A DNA stretch of 64,000 bases from Methylomonas sp. AM2-LC (GCF_039904985.1 NZ_CP157005.1:2356001-2420000); one strand, 5' to 3'. Shown: positions 20,556 through 29,524, numbered from the stretch's first letter. Notes: a model not told the origin generated them from the sequence alone. Numbers and translations are program-made.

Positions 20556-22328
20556 ATGCCCATACGCCGCATTATTCTGATTTCCTTTGTCTTGCTATCA
20601 TCGCTGATTGCCTTGCCGTTGTTGGCCGTGTTGTTTTTTTCCTCCAGAAATACCATAGAAACTGAAATCAGCCGCAATTTGAATAGCGATGCGGTCATGT
20701 TAATGCAGGAAGTGGATATCGTATTGTTTGAATGCATGCAAAATGTACATTCATGGTCGCATCTGGATATTATGCAGGAAGCGCGCATAGGTGATATTGA
20801 TAAAAGACTTTCGCAATTTTTAAGTGATATGGAATATCGCTACAAAGGCATGTATCAAAACCTGTTTTATATCGATACTCAAAATAAAGTCATTGCCGCC
20901 AGTCGCGCCGCACAAATTGGTCATGTCTACCAACACTCTGCACCGGAACTTAAGGTGGACGTACCGTTGGGCGAAGTGTTTATAGAAGATTTAAGCTTTC
21001 CACCACCGCCTTACCAAAATGCCAAGCTGGTGATACGTGCGCCGGTAAACGATAGGTATAGCGCTAGCGAAATTGGGCAGTTATTTGGCTTGTTTGATAT
21101 GCAACAGCTTTACAATTTGCTTGATCAGGCCATGCACTTCAATATTGGTGAACGCTATATCGTATTACTGGATGGTAGCGGCAGAGCCATTGCCGCATCG
21201 GCAAACCTAAGAAATGCGCAAGTATTATCCAGCATGATGTTTGCGGACTGGAAACCCAAACAAAACCAGTCCTTACTGGTACATGATGGCAATCCGATTG
21301 TTGACTCGCCGGTCTTGGTGGGCTATGCCAACTCCGCTGGCTATTTAAGCTATATGCAAATGGGCTGGTCTATTCTGGTATTTCAACGCGTTGATGATGC
21401 CTTTTTGCCGGTACGCTCGTTACTGATCCTGTTTGTGTTGGTGATTGTGTTAACCCTGTTATTGGCGCTATCTGCTTCGCACTGGCTATCCGGCTATATT
21501 GCCAAACCCTTGTTATCTTTAACGCAATGGGTGCGTGATGTGCGCCTTATCGATAAGCGCTTACCACCCTTACTGAAAGGCGCGGTCGAAATTCAGGAAT
21601 TAGCCAGCACTTTTTTGGAAGTGTTACATGAGTTGCAACAATCCAGAGAACAACTTATTCAAACCGCAAAACTCGCGGTAGTGGGGGAAATGTCAGCCAT
21701 TATGGCGCATGAGATTCGTACCCCGCTGGGTATCATTTCCACCTCGGCGCAATGGTTGCAAAGAGAATCCTCTTTGAGTGCAGAGGGCAAGGAAATGTCG
21801 CAATTTATTTTAGATGAAAGTGCGCGCCTGAAAAAACTGATGAATACCTTGTTGGACTGCTCACGTCCCAGAGAGCCGTTGATGCTGGAAAACAATGTGC
21901 ATGACATTATTGAACATACCATTGAGCTGCTGTCAATACAGGCCGAAAACAAACACATTCAAATAGAAAAACAATGGTTGATTAACTCAGCACAGCTTGA
22001 TTGCGATGCTGAAATGCTCACACAGGTTTTTTTAAACTTATTGCTGAATGCCATACAAATTTTACCCGCTGGTGGCTTAATACACATACGCACCCGGTCT
22101 ATTCTGCATTTTATCTGTATAGACATTGCTGATACTGGACCGGGTATTAATAAGGATGATTTTCAACAGTTATTCGAACCGTTTTTTTCGAAACGCGAGG
22201 GTGGTATCGGCTTAGGCTTAACCGTTACCCGGCAAATCGTGCTGGCGCATCATGGCAAAATTAGTGTGTCTGCCAGTTGTTTAGGCGGAGCCTGTTTTAC
22301 AATACAATTGCCAATTAGGCAGGACTAA
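20556..22328 (+). CDS. Membrane sensor histidine kinase
   Basis: A 590-aa sensor kinase. Membrane spans at ~7-28 and ~287-310 flank a Cache-like periplasmic sensor domain. A HAMP-like linker leads to HisKA with the phosphorylation site IMAHEIRTPLG (His385). The ATPase domain follows with NLLLNAIQ (N box), DTGPGI (G1) and GGIGLGLTV (G2). It phosphorylates the response regulator encoded 4 bases downstream. The third and fourth genes of the unit suggest the sensed ligand could be a small anion, but that is inference. The ATG at 20556 gives a normal signal-anchor N-terminus. Confidence 0.93.
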   Translation: MPIRRIILISFVLLSSLIALPLLAVLFFSSRNTIETEISRNLNSDAVMLMQEVDIVLFECMQNVHSWSHLDIMQEARIGDIDKRLSQFLSDMEYRYKGMYQNLFYIDTQNKVIAASRAAQIGHVYQHSAPELKVDVPLGEVFIEDLSFPPPPYQNAKLVIRAPVNDRYSASEIGQLFGLFDMQQLYNLLDQAMHFNIGERYIVLLDGSGRAIAASANLRNAQVLSSMMFADWKPKQNQSLLVHDGNPIVDSPVLVGYANSAGYLSYMQMGWSILVFQRVDDAFLPVRSLLILFVLVIVLTLLLALSASHWLSGYIAKPLLSLTQWVRDVRLIDKRLPPLLKGAVEIQELASTFLEVLHELQQSREQLIQTAKLAVVGEMSAIMAHEIRTPLGIISTSAQWLQRESSLSAEGKEMSQFILDESARLKKLMNTLLDCSRPREPLMLENNVHDIIEHTIELLSIQAENKHIQIEKQWLINSAQLDCDAEMLTQVFLNLLLNAIQILPAGGLIHIRTRSILHFICIDIADTGPGINKDDFQQLFEPFFSKREGGIGLGLTVTRQIVLAHHGKISVSASCLGGACFTIQLPIRQD

Positions 22329-22332
22329 CTAT

Positions 22333-23715
22333 ATGTTGCAAGGTTCACATGTGTGTATTGCTGACGATGAAAAAAATGGCCGCAGAATGCTGGAAATCCT
22401 GATAAGCAAATTGGGTTACCAAGTTTCTGTGGCCGCCAACGGTCAGGAAGCACTGGACATTATTCGTAAAAACTCGATCAACCTGTTAATTACCGATTTA
22501 AAAATGCCGCACATGGATGGCTTGCAACTGCTGGCTGCCTTACGTGCCGAAAATAATGATATTCCGGTGATCGTGGTTACGGCTCATGGTACCGTTGAAA
22601 GTGCAGTGTCTGCTATGAAATCGGGCGCCTTTGATTTTATTATGCGTCCGCTGGATATCGAACAAATTGAAATGGTAGTGCATAAGGCGCTAGAAACCTC
22701 GCGCTTAAAACAAGAAAACCTGTTTTTGCGCGATCAACTTAAAGATGGCTGGGATGAACTGGTGGGGCATAGTCAGCCCATGCAGGCTATTCATCAATTA
22801 ATCCGTCAAGTGGCTCCCACAAAAGCCAGTGTGTTAATTTCCGGCGAAACGGGTACCGGTAAAGAACTCGTAGCACGTGCCATTCACCAATATTCCGGGC
22901 GTAAAGGTTTGTTTGTCGCGCTTAATTGTGCCGCCATTCCGGTTAGCATGTTTGAAAGCGAACTGTTCGGATATGTACGCGGTGCCTTTACCGGGGCCAA
23001 CAAAGATAGAATCGGTAAATTTGAATATGCACATCAGGGGACTTTGTTTCTGGATGAAATTACCGAAATGCCCCTGGAAATCCAAGCCAAACTATTGCGG
23101 GTATTACAGGAAAACTGCGTAGAGCGCTTGGGCAGCAATCGCAGCTTTGACGTGGATATTCGTTTCATTGCCGCCACCAATCGTGATCCCCGGCTGGCCG
23201 TGGCAGAAAAGCATTTAAGAGAAGATGTCTTTTATCGCTTAAACGTGTTTAATATTAGCCTGCCGCCACTGCGTGAGCGCGATTATGATATTTTGCTATT
23301 GGCCAATAATTTTATCGAACATTTCCGTAAACAATTAGGCTGTCAAGCACTAAGTCTGTCAGCCGCCGCCGCTAAAATTTTAAGCGCCTATGCCTGGCCT
23401 GGTAATGTGAGAGAACTTAAAAATATTATCGAAAGAGCAGTGGTTTTAAGTCGGAACGGTGAGATAGGTACAGAGCATTTGCCTCACGAATTAATTCCTA
23501 AACAGCGTCAAAGCGATCAAACCCCGGAGACTGCAAATAACGACAGACGTGCCGATTTGGAAGCGTCTGTGGCCAGTTTAGAGGTGCGCATGATTAACCA
23601 GGCTTTACACAATGCGGATGGTAATAAAGCCAAAGCGGCACGCCAGTTAAAAATCAGTGAGCGTACACTTTGGTATAAACTTAAAAAATACCACAGCGAT
23701 CTGGACAAAACCTAG
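22333..23715 (+). CDS. Sigma-54-dependent response regulator (NtrC family)
   Basis: A 460-aa activator with three domains: receiver (~5-120, phosphoacceptor Asp55 in LLITDLKMPHMDG), AAA+ sigma-54 interaction domain (~140-370; Walker A GETGTGKE at ~171, intact GAFTGA loop at ~217-222, Walker B FLDEITE), and a C-terminal Fis-type helix-turn-helix (NKAKAARQLKISERTLWYKL). It would be phosphorylated by the upstream kinase and activate sigma-54 promoters. AGGA precedes the ATG. Confidence 0.95.
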   Translation: MLQGSHVCIADDEKNGRRMLEILISKLGYQVSVAANGQEALDIIRKNSINLLITDLKMPHMDGLQLLAALRAENNDIPVIVVTAHGTVESAVSAMKSGAFDFIMRPLDIEQIEMVVHKALETSRLKQENLFLRDQLKDGWDELVGHSQPMQAIHQLIRQVAPTKASVLISGETGTGKELVARAIHQYSGRKGLFVALNCAAIPVSMFESELFGYVRGAFTGANKDRIGKFEYAHQGTLFLDEITEMPLEIQAKLLRVLQENCVERLGSNRSFDVDIRFIAATNRDPRLAVAEKHLREDVFYRLNVFNISLPPLRERDYDILLLANNFIEHFRKQLGCQALSLSAAAAKILSAYAWPGNVRELKNIIERAVVLSRNGEIGTEHLPHELIPKQRQSDQTPETANNDRRADLEASVASLEVRMINQALHNADGNKAKAARQLKISERTLWYKLKKYHSDLDKT

Positions 23716-23724
23716 GAGTCATCT

Positions 23725-24789
23725 TTGTCAACGAAATTAGGCCTGCCCCTATTTGCGCTAAGGATGGCAATCAGTTTATGGGGGTTTTTATTGGCAGCAG
23801 GTTTAGCACAACCGCTTTGGGCTGCGGATAGCCCTTACCAATTAGGCCGTGGTTATGCCTTGGGTGATAGCGGTTTAAGCTTGGGTGGCTATAGCAGTAG
23901 CCATGTAGAAGGCTTGGGAAAAAACCCCGCCTCATTTACACTGAGCAGCCTCAGTCTGTTTGTGTCTTGGGATAGTGGTTCTAAGCTGCGATTTTTCTCA
24001 GAAACCGAGGCAGAAAATATATTACAGGTGGGTGGCAGCCAAGTTCTAAATGGTGACAGTGTTAACGTGCATATGGAACGTTTATACTTTGATTATCTGG
24101 TTGCCGATAGCTTAAGCCTTAGAGTGGGGAAAATTTTAACGCCTGTTGGGCAGTGGAATTTGATACATGTCGACCCGCTGGTGTGGACGACCTCGCGTCC
24201 GGTAGCAACCACGCATTTATTTGCAGATTATGCAACTGGCTTAATGTTGCAAGGCACCGTGACGCTGGGTAAGCGCTATCTGGACTATTCGGTTTATAGT
24301 GATTACAGTTCTGCACTTGATCCAACCCGTATCATTTCTGAGAGTCCGGTGTTTGATAATGCGCAAGGATTACGCTTACGCTATCACGCCAATGATGCCC
24401 TACAGATCGGCTTATCGTATGCTGATTATGCCTTACTGGGAAATGCCAGTATCAGAAATCATCTAACTGGCTTGGATTTGGCCTGGACCTATGCGCATTT
24501 CACCCTGAATAGCGAAATCGTGTATCGCAACAGCACGGCATTGAGTAACCAAAATAACTGGGAAGGTTATATTCAAGGCGTCAATCCCATCGTCGGGAAT
24601 ATCTATGCTATTGGCCGCTACGAGTTTTTTGATAGGCTGAACGCACAAACCTTAGGGCAGGTGGGTGTTATGGGTCTAGCCTATCGACCACAAGCGCCAT
24701 TGATCTTTAAATTGGAATACCGAACCGGTGTTAACAATCGGCAACTGGCAGCTGATGGCCTGTTTGCCTCGTTTTCTGTGTTGTTTTAA
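23725..24789 (+). CDS. Outer membrane porin-like protein
   Basis: A 354-aa protein. Translation likely starts at a TTG at 23725, because TAGGAG, which overlaps the stop codon of the regulator gene, lies 6 bases upstream. A long signal peptide (cleavage near PLWAADS) is followed by beta-strand-rich sequence with alternating aromatic residues (LSLFVSWD, RLYFDYLV, LEYRTGV) and a C-terminal Phe, as expected for an outer membrane beta-barrel. It loosely resembles phosphate-selective porins. It is third in the kinase/regulator/porin/binding-protein unit. Confidence 0.75.
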   Translation: MSTKLGLPLFALRMAISLWGFLLAAGLAQPLWAADSPYQLGRGYALGDSGLSLGGYSSSHVEGLGKNPASFTLSSLSLFVSWDSGSKLRFFSETEAENILQVGGSQVLNGDSVNVHMERLYFDYLVADSLSLRVGKILTPVGQWNLIHVDPLVWTTSRPVATTHLFADYATGLMLQGTVTLGKRYLDYSVYSDYSSALDPTRIISESPVFDNAQGLRLRYHANDALQIGLSYADYALLGNASIRNHLTGLDLAWTYAHFTLNSEIVYRNSTALSNQNNWEGYIQGVNPIVGNIYAIGRYEFFDRLNAQTLGQVGVMGLAYRPQAPLIFKLEYRTGVNNRQLAADGLFASFSVLF

Positions 24790-24790
24790 T

Positions 24791-25243
24791 ATGCTTTTTT
24801 TACGACACTTGATCTTTATGATTTTCCTATGGGGTGTGGCTGGCTATAGCCGCAATTGTCTGGCAGACGAAGCACTTGCCATCATCACCCAACGTAGCAA
24901 TGAGCTGAACAGCGTCACGCTGGATCAATTAAAATGGGTGTATTTACGCAAATTGATGCTGGATAGTAATGGACGGCGCTGGATTCCCATTAATTTGCCC
25001 TCTGCCAATGAACTACGCAAAGCATTTTCCTTAACCTTATTCAATAAATTGCCCGACGATCAGGAAAGTTACTGGAATGAACAATACTTTCAAGGCATCA
25101 TGCCACCTGAAGTATTAGCCTCAGAAGAAGCGGTACTGCGCTTCGTGACCATAACCCCTGGTGCCATAGGCTATGTGTGGCTGCATAGCGTGGATGATAG
25201 AGTTAAGGTTTTGAAAGTAATTTCGCTATCATCAAAAAATTAA
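24791..25243 (+). CDS. PstS-like small periplasmic binding-domain protein
   Basis: A 150-aa protein whose ATG sits one base after the porin stop. It has a signal peptide (LIFMIFLWGVAG...CLADE). The sequence matches the short PBP-like domain seen in phosphate-binding relatives: YLRKLMLDSNGRRWIPINLP and the C-terminal VTITPGAIGYVWLHS. It is far shorter than a full PstS (about 330 aa), so it is more likely an accessory sensor or binding subunit than a transport receptor. With the porin and the two-component system it may form a ligand sensing or uptake module. An upstream in-frame start at 24728 would overlap the porin gene. Confidence 0.75.
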   Translation: MLFLRHLIFMIFLWGVAGYSRNCLADEALAIITQRSNELNSVTLDQLKWVYLRKLMLDSNGRRWIPINLPSANELRKAFSLTLFNKLPDDQESYWNEQYFQGIMPPEVLASEEAVLRFVTITPGAIGYVWLHSVDDRVKVLKVISLSSKN

Positions 25244-25302
25244 AGCTGTAGGGTGCTTAAATGGGCGCAAATCAATCATTTTTGCTAACGATAGGCTGCA
25301 AG

Positions 25303-25370
25303 GGTGGGTTAGATGCGCAAAATGTATAACCTTCAAGCATTGAAACCCTATCCGCGCATCCTAACCCACC
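25303..25370. repeat. Hairpin with GGTGGGTTAG arms
   Basis: The arms GGTGGGTTAGATGCGC (25303-25318) and GCGCATCCTAACCCACC (25354-25370) pair apart from one bulge. It follows the binding-protein gene by 60 bases and could act as a transcription end, although no T-run follows. The core GGGTTAG is shared with other intergenic palindromes in the window. Confidence 0.65.
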
Positions 25371-25477
25371 AAGCCTATAAGCAGCTAACCACCAACCTTA
25401 AAAACAAACAGACCACCACGCTCCCTATTGATAATCATGGTTATATTTTGAAATTGACGACATCGAATAAGGCTTTA

Positions 25478-25690
25478 TGCTGCGGTTCGTGCCTCACCAC
25501 ACCCTACGCACAAAATACCAACAGACACGCCGCGTAGGTTGTGGTGAGCGCCAGCGAACCGCAACAATTTACACCCAACCACATGCATTATCACAACCAG
25601 ATACAGCAGAATTGTTTGTCGTGTTTTTATTTTGAGATTGATGACGTCGATTAAGGCATTAAGGTGCGGTTCGTGCCACACCACATCCAA
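25478..25690. repeat. GGTTCG-type intergenic repeat, copies
   Basis: A right-end unit (TGCGGTTCGTGCCTCACCAC) lies at about 25480-25507. A full unit then starts at 25533 with GCGTAGGTTGTGGTGAGCGC and ends near 25690 with GGTGCGGTTCGTGCC. The middle carries CACCCAACCACATGCATTATCA, as in the copy near 13385. The rest of the space (25691-26029) has no gene that I can support. Confidence 0.75.
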
Positions 25691-26029
25691 CTAAGCTGGG
25701 CGCGAATATTGTCTTAAATTGTCGTTTAGGTAGAAAAGTTTGGCTCAAGTTCTGAGAGTGAGCCAAACAAAAAGTATTTATTTTACAAAGTGTCGCAGCG
25801 ATATGCCTATCGTATAGCGCATTAGTTTAGCTCAGGCTTGGTCGATAGACCCGCTTTTGAACCAAACTATAGGAGAAAATAACGGGTGCCACTTCGCGCA
25901 CCATCAAGCTGTAATTTACCGTCATTAACTAATTGTTCAATACTACGTCATCATAAACCTGTAGGTGGTCACAGATGTGTTTCTCCATCGCTCACCATAT
26001 TCTATCGTTTTGTAATCGTTCATTGCATT

Positions 26030-26078
26030 CATACCATTTTTTCATGCTTTTTAGAGGCATGACTGCAAAAATGGTATG
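26030..26078. promoter_or_regulatory. Nested palindrome, possible activator site
   Basis: The outer arms CATACCATTTTT (26030-26041) and AAAAATGGTATG (26067-26078) are perfect complements. An inner TCATGC/GCATGA pair lies between them. Its centre is about 80 bases upstream of the sigma-54-like -24/-12 element at 26131. That is the usual distance for an enhancer bound by an NtrC-type activator. It could instead be a terminator-like hairpin; nothing upstream obviously needs one. Confidence 0.5.
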
Positions 26079-26130
26079 AAATGGCTAGCTCTAACCTTTA
26101 AATACCCTTATATTTCATAAGAATAAAGCG

Positions 26131-26145
26131 TGGCATGTTTCTTGT
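26131..26145 (+). promoter_or_regulatory. Putative sigma-54 (-24/-12) promoter
   Basis: TGGCAT-GTTTC-TTGT keeps the invariant GG and the correct 5-base spacing of the TGGCAC-N5-TTGC consensus, with T for C at two positions. It lies about 40 bases before the ATG at 26185, so it fits as the promoter of the PEP-CTERM/dockerin gene pair. Sigma-54 control of PEP-CTERM genes is known from other bacteria (PrsK/PrsR). Confidence 0.55.
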
Positions 26146-26184
26146 TTATTAATAAGCATTTATGACAATAATGGAGTGTTCCGT

Positions 26185-26832
26185 ATGTGTTTTCAGCCCG
26201 TCAAAGCTAAGTTATTAGCCACTATTATGCTGTGTTCTTTGGGTAGCGGCGTTGCCTATGCCAATGACATTTCGCTAAGCCCAGCCACTCCAAGCGTATC
26301 TGTGGGAACGGATGTGTCGTTTAACTTGATATACAACTTTTCTGACGTGTCTTTGGGCGGCGGTTTGAATGTTTGGTACGGTGATTATTCCAGCGCAGTC
26401 CCCACCCATACCTTTACGAACGGCAACGGTTTAAGTTTCGCATCGTTCACTTACAATCCAACCTTGCCTGCCAATGATACTAATTTTTTTAGTTTCGCAC
26501 CCACTTCAACAAGCGATCATCTGGATGGCATTGCCTTTGGCAGCTTAGATGGCTTACCCACTTCAGGCTCTGTAACCATTGGTACGCTGGTTTTTCATAC
26601 TAACCATGTCGGTAATTATTATTTAACCCTGAATGATAACGCCAATGCCGGTGGTTTTGTTGATACCGGAAATCCAGCGCAACAACTGCTTTACACCTAC
26701 ACCGGTGCGGTTGTGCAAGTCACCAGCGCTGTACCGGAATTAGACTCCGTGTATTTATTAATCAGTGGCATGGGTGCCTTGTTGGTACGTGCGCGCCGTA
26801 TGCAGGCGACCACTGCTAAACACAGCATTTAA
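26185..26832 (+). CDS. PEP-CTERM protein with cohesin-like domain
   Basis: A 215-aa exported protein starting at the ATG at 26185, eight bases after GGAG; a GTG at 26176 overlaps that site. The signal peptide ends near GSGVAYA. The mature region (LSPATPSVSVGTDVSF...LGGGLNVWY...GSVTIGTLVFHT) has the beta-sandwich layout of cohesin-type domains. The C-terminus is a PEP-CTERM sorting tail: VPEL, hydrophobic VYLLISGMGALLV, then RARR. It would be anchored at the cell surface by exosortase. The next gene encodes a dockerin, the natural partner of cohesin. The cohesin assignment comes from pattern only. Confidence 0.75.
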   Translation: MCFQPVKAKLLATIMLCSLGSGVAYANDISLSPATPSVSVGTDVSFNLIYNFSDVSLGGGLNVWYGDYSSAVPTHTFTNGNGLSFASFTYNPTLPANDTNFFSFAPTSTSDHLDGIAFGSLDGLPTSGSVTIGTLVFHTNHVGNYYLTLNDNANAGGFVDTGNPAQQLLYTYTGAVVQVTSAVPELDSVYLLISGMGALLVRARRMQATTAKHSI

Positions 26833-26846
26833 GCCAACAGGAGAAA

Positions 26847-28268
26847 ATGATGAAACTTAAAAAACATAGTTTAGTGGCAACCACCACGCGCTTATCTTTG
26901 GCTTTAATGTTGTGCTGGGCTGCCAGTCCGGTACATGCGGCTGCCAGCTTTGGTTCGCTTAGTAATTTTGATGCCATCAACGACACCGGTGATGATTGTC
27001 ACGGTTTTGAAATCGAACTGGACGATGTTACCAGCAAACAGGTGACATATACTTTTAGTGCGCCATATATTCAATACGGCACGCCACGTTTAATCGACTT
27101 TGACGATACCGCTACAGGTGGAAAAAAAGGCGTTAAAGTCCGTTATGAAAGCCAATACGACTCAGTAAAAAAAGCCTGGTTACAAACCACGCCCAAAGCG
27201 GTTAATCCCACCATGCAGACTGCTGGCCATTTTTGCTGGACAGGGGGCAGTGGTGCCAGTTATCCGGGTGAAGGCTGCGAACATTTTGGTATTGGTGTAC
27301 TGGGTACGCCAACCAACACCGTTTACCGTTGGTTGATCGCGGACCCGGTTAATCCAGGTAGTCTGGCCTATTATTCAGTAAACGGTTCGCCTGTGCCAGC
27401 CAGTATTCCAGCACCTATCTGGAATGTTCAACCACAACCTGTACCGCCAGTGCCACCACCAAAGCCGCTGCCACCGGTGGTTCAACCTGTGATTCAAACC
27501 CCACCGGCCTTGCAAAATGTCAGTAGCACCTACGATTTTAGTGATGCTATTTGGGTTAAAGTGTATGTAACAGAAGCGCCTAAATCGGCAGAACTGAAAC
27601 ATTTATTGACCGACGATCCTGATGTGCCTAATCAACCTGGCGAAACCGAAGTGAATTGGGTAGTCATGCAAGCCCTTACGCCCACCGGTATAGCTAATGG
27701 TGCCGGCGCTACTTACTCAGTGTCTGATCTGACCGGTAACTCTGGCGGTAAAGCAATGGCTAATAACAGCGAATCGGTTACACGCCGTTATGAGTTTTAC
27801 AAATTCAAAGATAACCCCGGTCAAACCGTTTTAGATTATTACGATCCAGAAACCCACGAAGCTGTGGTGGGTGATGCGCCTAATGGCGGCTTAGGCGATT
27901 ACATCGGTGCGCAAATGGCAGCGGTTAATATTGTCGATGTGGATAGTGATACCGTTCTGGATATAACCGATAACTGCACGCACAAAGCCAATACCAATCA
28001 ACGCGATACCGACGGCGATGGCTTTGGCAATATTTGCGACCCAGACCTAAACAACGATCATGTCGTGGATTTGAAAGACTTTACGTTGCTGAAAGCCAGT
28101 TTTCTGAAAACAGGCTTTAACGATAATGCCAATAATGCTGCTGCTAATGCGGATTTAAACGGCGATGGTAAAGTTAACTTCAGCGATCTTGCCATTTTAA
28201 AAGCCTATTTGCTAACCCCAGGTACGGCGGTTAGTCCAGGCAACGGTGCGCCAGGACCTAGCAAATAA
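26847..28268 (+). CDS. Exported protein with thrombospondin type 3 and dockerin repeats
   Basis: A 473-aa protein with a signal peptide (LALMLCWAASPVHA). The N-terminal ~190 residues are an unrecognised domain with several Cys; a Pro-rich linker (~195-218) follows. Near 365-395 is a thrombospondin type 3-like calcium repeat (DVDSDTVLDITDNC, DTDGDGFGNICDPD). The C-terminus (~397-455) holds two dockerin type I F-hand repeats: DLNNDHVVDLKDFTLLKASF and DLNGDGKVNFSDLAILKAYL. These bind calcium and normally dock on a cohesin. AGGAG precedes the start, 14 bases after the PEP-CTERM gene, so the two are one operon. Confidence 0.85.
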   Translation: MMKLKKHSLVATTTRLSLALMLCWAASPVHAAASFGSLSNFDAINDTGDDCHGFEIELDDVTSKQVTYTFSAPYIQYGTPRLIDFDDTATGGKKGVKVRYESQYDSVKKAWLQTTPKAVNPTMQTAGHFCWTGGSGASYPGEGCEHFGIGVLGTPTNTVYRWLIADPVNPGSLAYYSVNGSPVPASIPAPIWNVQPQPVPPVPPPKPLPPVVQPVIQTPPALQNVSSTYDFSDAIWVKVYVTEAPKSAELKHLLTDDPDVPNQPGETEVNWVVMQALTPTGIANGAGATYSVSDLTGNSGGKAMANNSESVTRRYEFYKFKDNPGQTVLDYYDPETHEAVVGDAPNGGLGDYIGAQMAAVNIVDVDSDTVLDITDNCTHKANTNQRDTDGDGFGNICDPDLNNDHVVDLKDFTLLKASFLKTGFNDNANNAAANADLNGDGKVNFSDLAILKAYLLTPGTAVSPGNGAPGPSK

Positions 28269-28305
28269 GGGTACTGATAAAACAGGACTTTTCTTCGTTA
28301 CATCG

Positions 28306-28332
28306 CCCGTATGTCATGCACTGACATACGGG
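28306..28332. terminator. Hairpin between convergent genes
   Basis: The 11-bp arms CCCGTATGTCA and TGACATACGGG are perfect, with a 5-base loop. It lies between the rightward dockerin gene and the leftward soxY gene, so it may end transcription from both sides. It lacks a T-run on either side, so intrinsic termination is only likely. Confidence 0.6.
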
Positions 28333-28350
28333 TGTCGGGTTGCGGAAAGC

Positions 28351-28797
28351 TTAGCCGGTTCCGCAACCACCCACACTAACTTTAACCCATTGCTGGCTAC
28401 GTAAGTAGCGATCACCTTGCTGGGCAATCACCACAACATTGCAGCTTTCCGCCATTTTGATACGAGCGTTGATTTGCACGGCAACACGCGCAGACAAACT
28501 AAATTGGGCGGCCAGTGGCGTGGGGTTTTTTTCTACCAGTACGTAAATCTGTTGAATATTATCCAAATCACTACGAATGCTGATAGGGACAACGGCACCG
28601 TTTTCGGCAATGTCTGGCAGGCTGATTTGCATGTCGTTACTGTCTATAAGTGTTTGCTGCTTAACCAGTTGATGCAAAATGTCTGTATAGGGCGAGGCAC
28701 TAAAACGACCAGCATCCCAGGCGCTAACTGCAGATTTGCTGGCACACCAGCCCAACACGGTAAGCATACATTGTTTTAGAAACAGTCGGCGCGGCAT
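28351..28797 (-). CDS. soxY: SoxY-like sulfur carrier protein, stand-alone
   Basis: A 148-aa protein with a Tat-like leader (MPRRLFLKQCM) and the SoxY fold pattern (LPDIAENGAVVPISI). SoxY carries sulfur intermediates on the Cys of a mobile C-terminal GGCGG arm during thiosulfate oxidation in the periplasm. Here the end reads VGGCGTG, so the Cys is kept but the last residues differ. Its usual partner SoxZ is not adjacent, nor are other sox genes. It lies 5 bases after pncC, probably in the same transcript. Confidence 0.85.
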   Translation of the reverse strand: MPRRLFLKQCMLTVLGWCASKSAVSAWDAGRFSASPYTDILHQLVKQQTLIDSNDMQISLPDIAENGAVVPISIRSDLDNIQQIYVLVEKNPTPLAAQFSLSARVAVQINARIKMAESCNVVVIAQQGDRYLRSQQWVKVSVGGCGTG

Positions 28798-28802
28798 GAT
28801 AG

Positions 28803-29324
28803 TCAGTATTGATGCATGGTTATAATGTGATTACGATGTGTTAAATAATCCAGCAATGCTTGTAAGATACGCTGCGTGACATAGGCTTGCATCTGTTTGC
28901 GGTTCAAGTCTTTTCCGGTGACATAGGCATTGTGTACACAGCTAATTTCCAGTTTATGCCGATGACAGATAGCAATATACGCCTCTGGTATGGCGATGTG
29001 ATGTGCTTTATTGGGTTCGGCATAGCCGGTAGTGGCCAAGCCAATATCGCAGGCAAATAATAAACACACTTGTTCGGCCATTTGCTCGGCTACTTGTTGC
29101 GACACACAATTAACACTTTGCGCATGTTGATAGTCTATATGCAGCAAACTGAATTTCTGTTGCAGATTATAGGCGGTTAAGCCGCCTTCTAAATACTCGG
29201 AACTACCACTGATAGAGCCTAACGCGCTTTGCAGCATGCCGCAGGTGATACTTTCGGCCGCGGCAACGTGCAGTTTTTGCTGTATCAGCAGCGGTTTTAA
29301 GCTTTCAATCAGTGCAGTATGCAT
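28803..29324 (-). CDS. pncC: Nicotinamide-nucleotide amidohydrolase, CinA C-terminal family
   Basis: A 173-aa protein built only of the CinA C-terminal domain. The conserved core AAESITCGMLQSALGSISGSSEYLEGGLTAYN (~21-52) and the GLATTGYAEP segment identify it. Known members deamidate nicotinamide mononucleotide to nicotinate mononucleotide in NAD recycling. Here the usual CTGG of the core reads ITCG, a small deviation. It is first of a two-gene unit with soxY. Cytoplasmic. Confidence 0.85.
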   Translation of the reverse strand: MHTALIESLKPLLIQQKLHVAAAESITCGMLQSALGSISGSSEYLEGGLTAYNLQQKFSLLHIDYQHAQSVNCVSQQVAEQMAEQVCLLFACDIGLATTGYAEPNKAHHIAIPEAYIAICHRHKLEISCVHNAYVTGKDLNRKQMQAYVTQRILQALLDYLTHRNHIITMHQY

Positions 29325-29524
29325 CGTAATTTAAGATTATATAGGAGCCAACGTCAGGAGTAGCAGCCATCGCGACAAATGCGCAACGCTTCGTTCAGTA
29401 CATCATCCTACAGCCTATTGATTTAAAAAAACAAGCTGAATAGAGATTATCGCTTTCGTTTTTGGCGTTGCCCGTTAAAATAGTGCTTACTATCCTGACC
29501 TAAAATAATAACAAAGGTGACACT

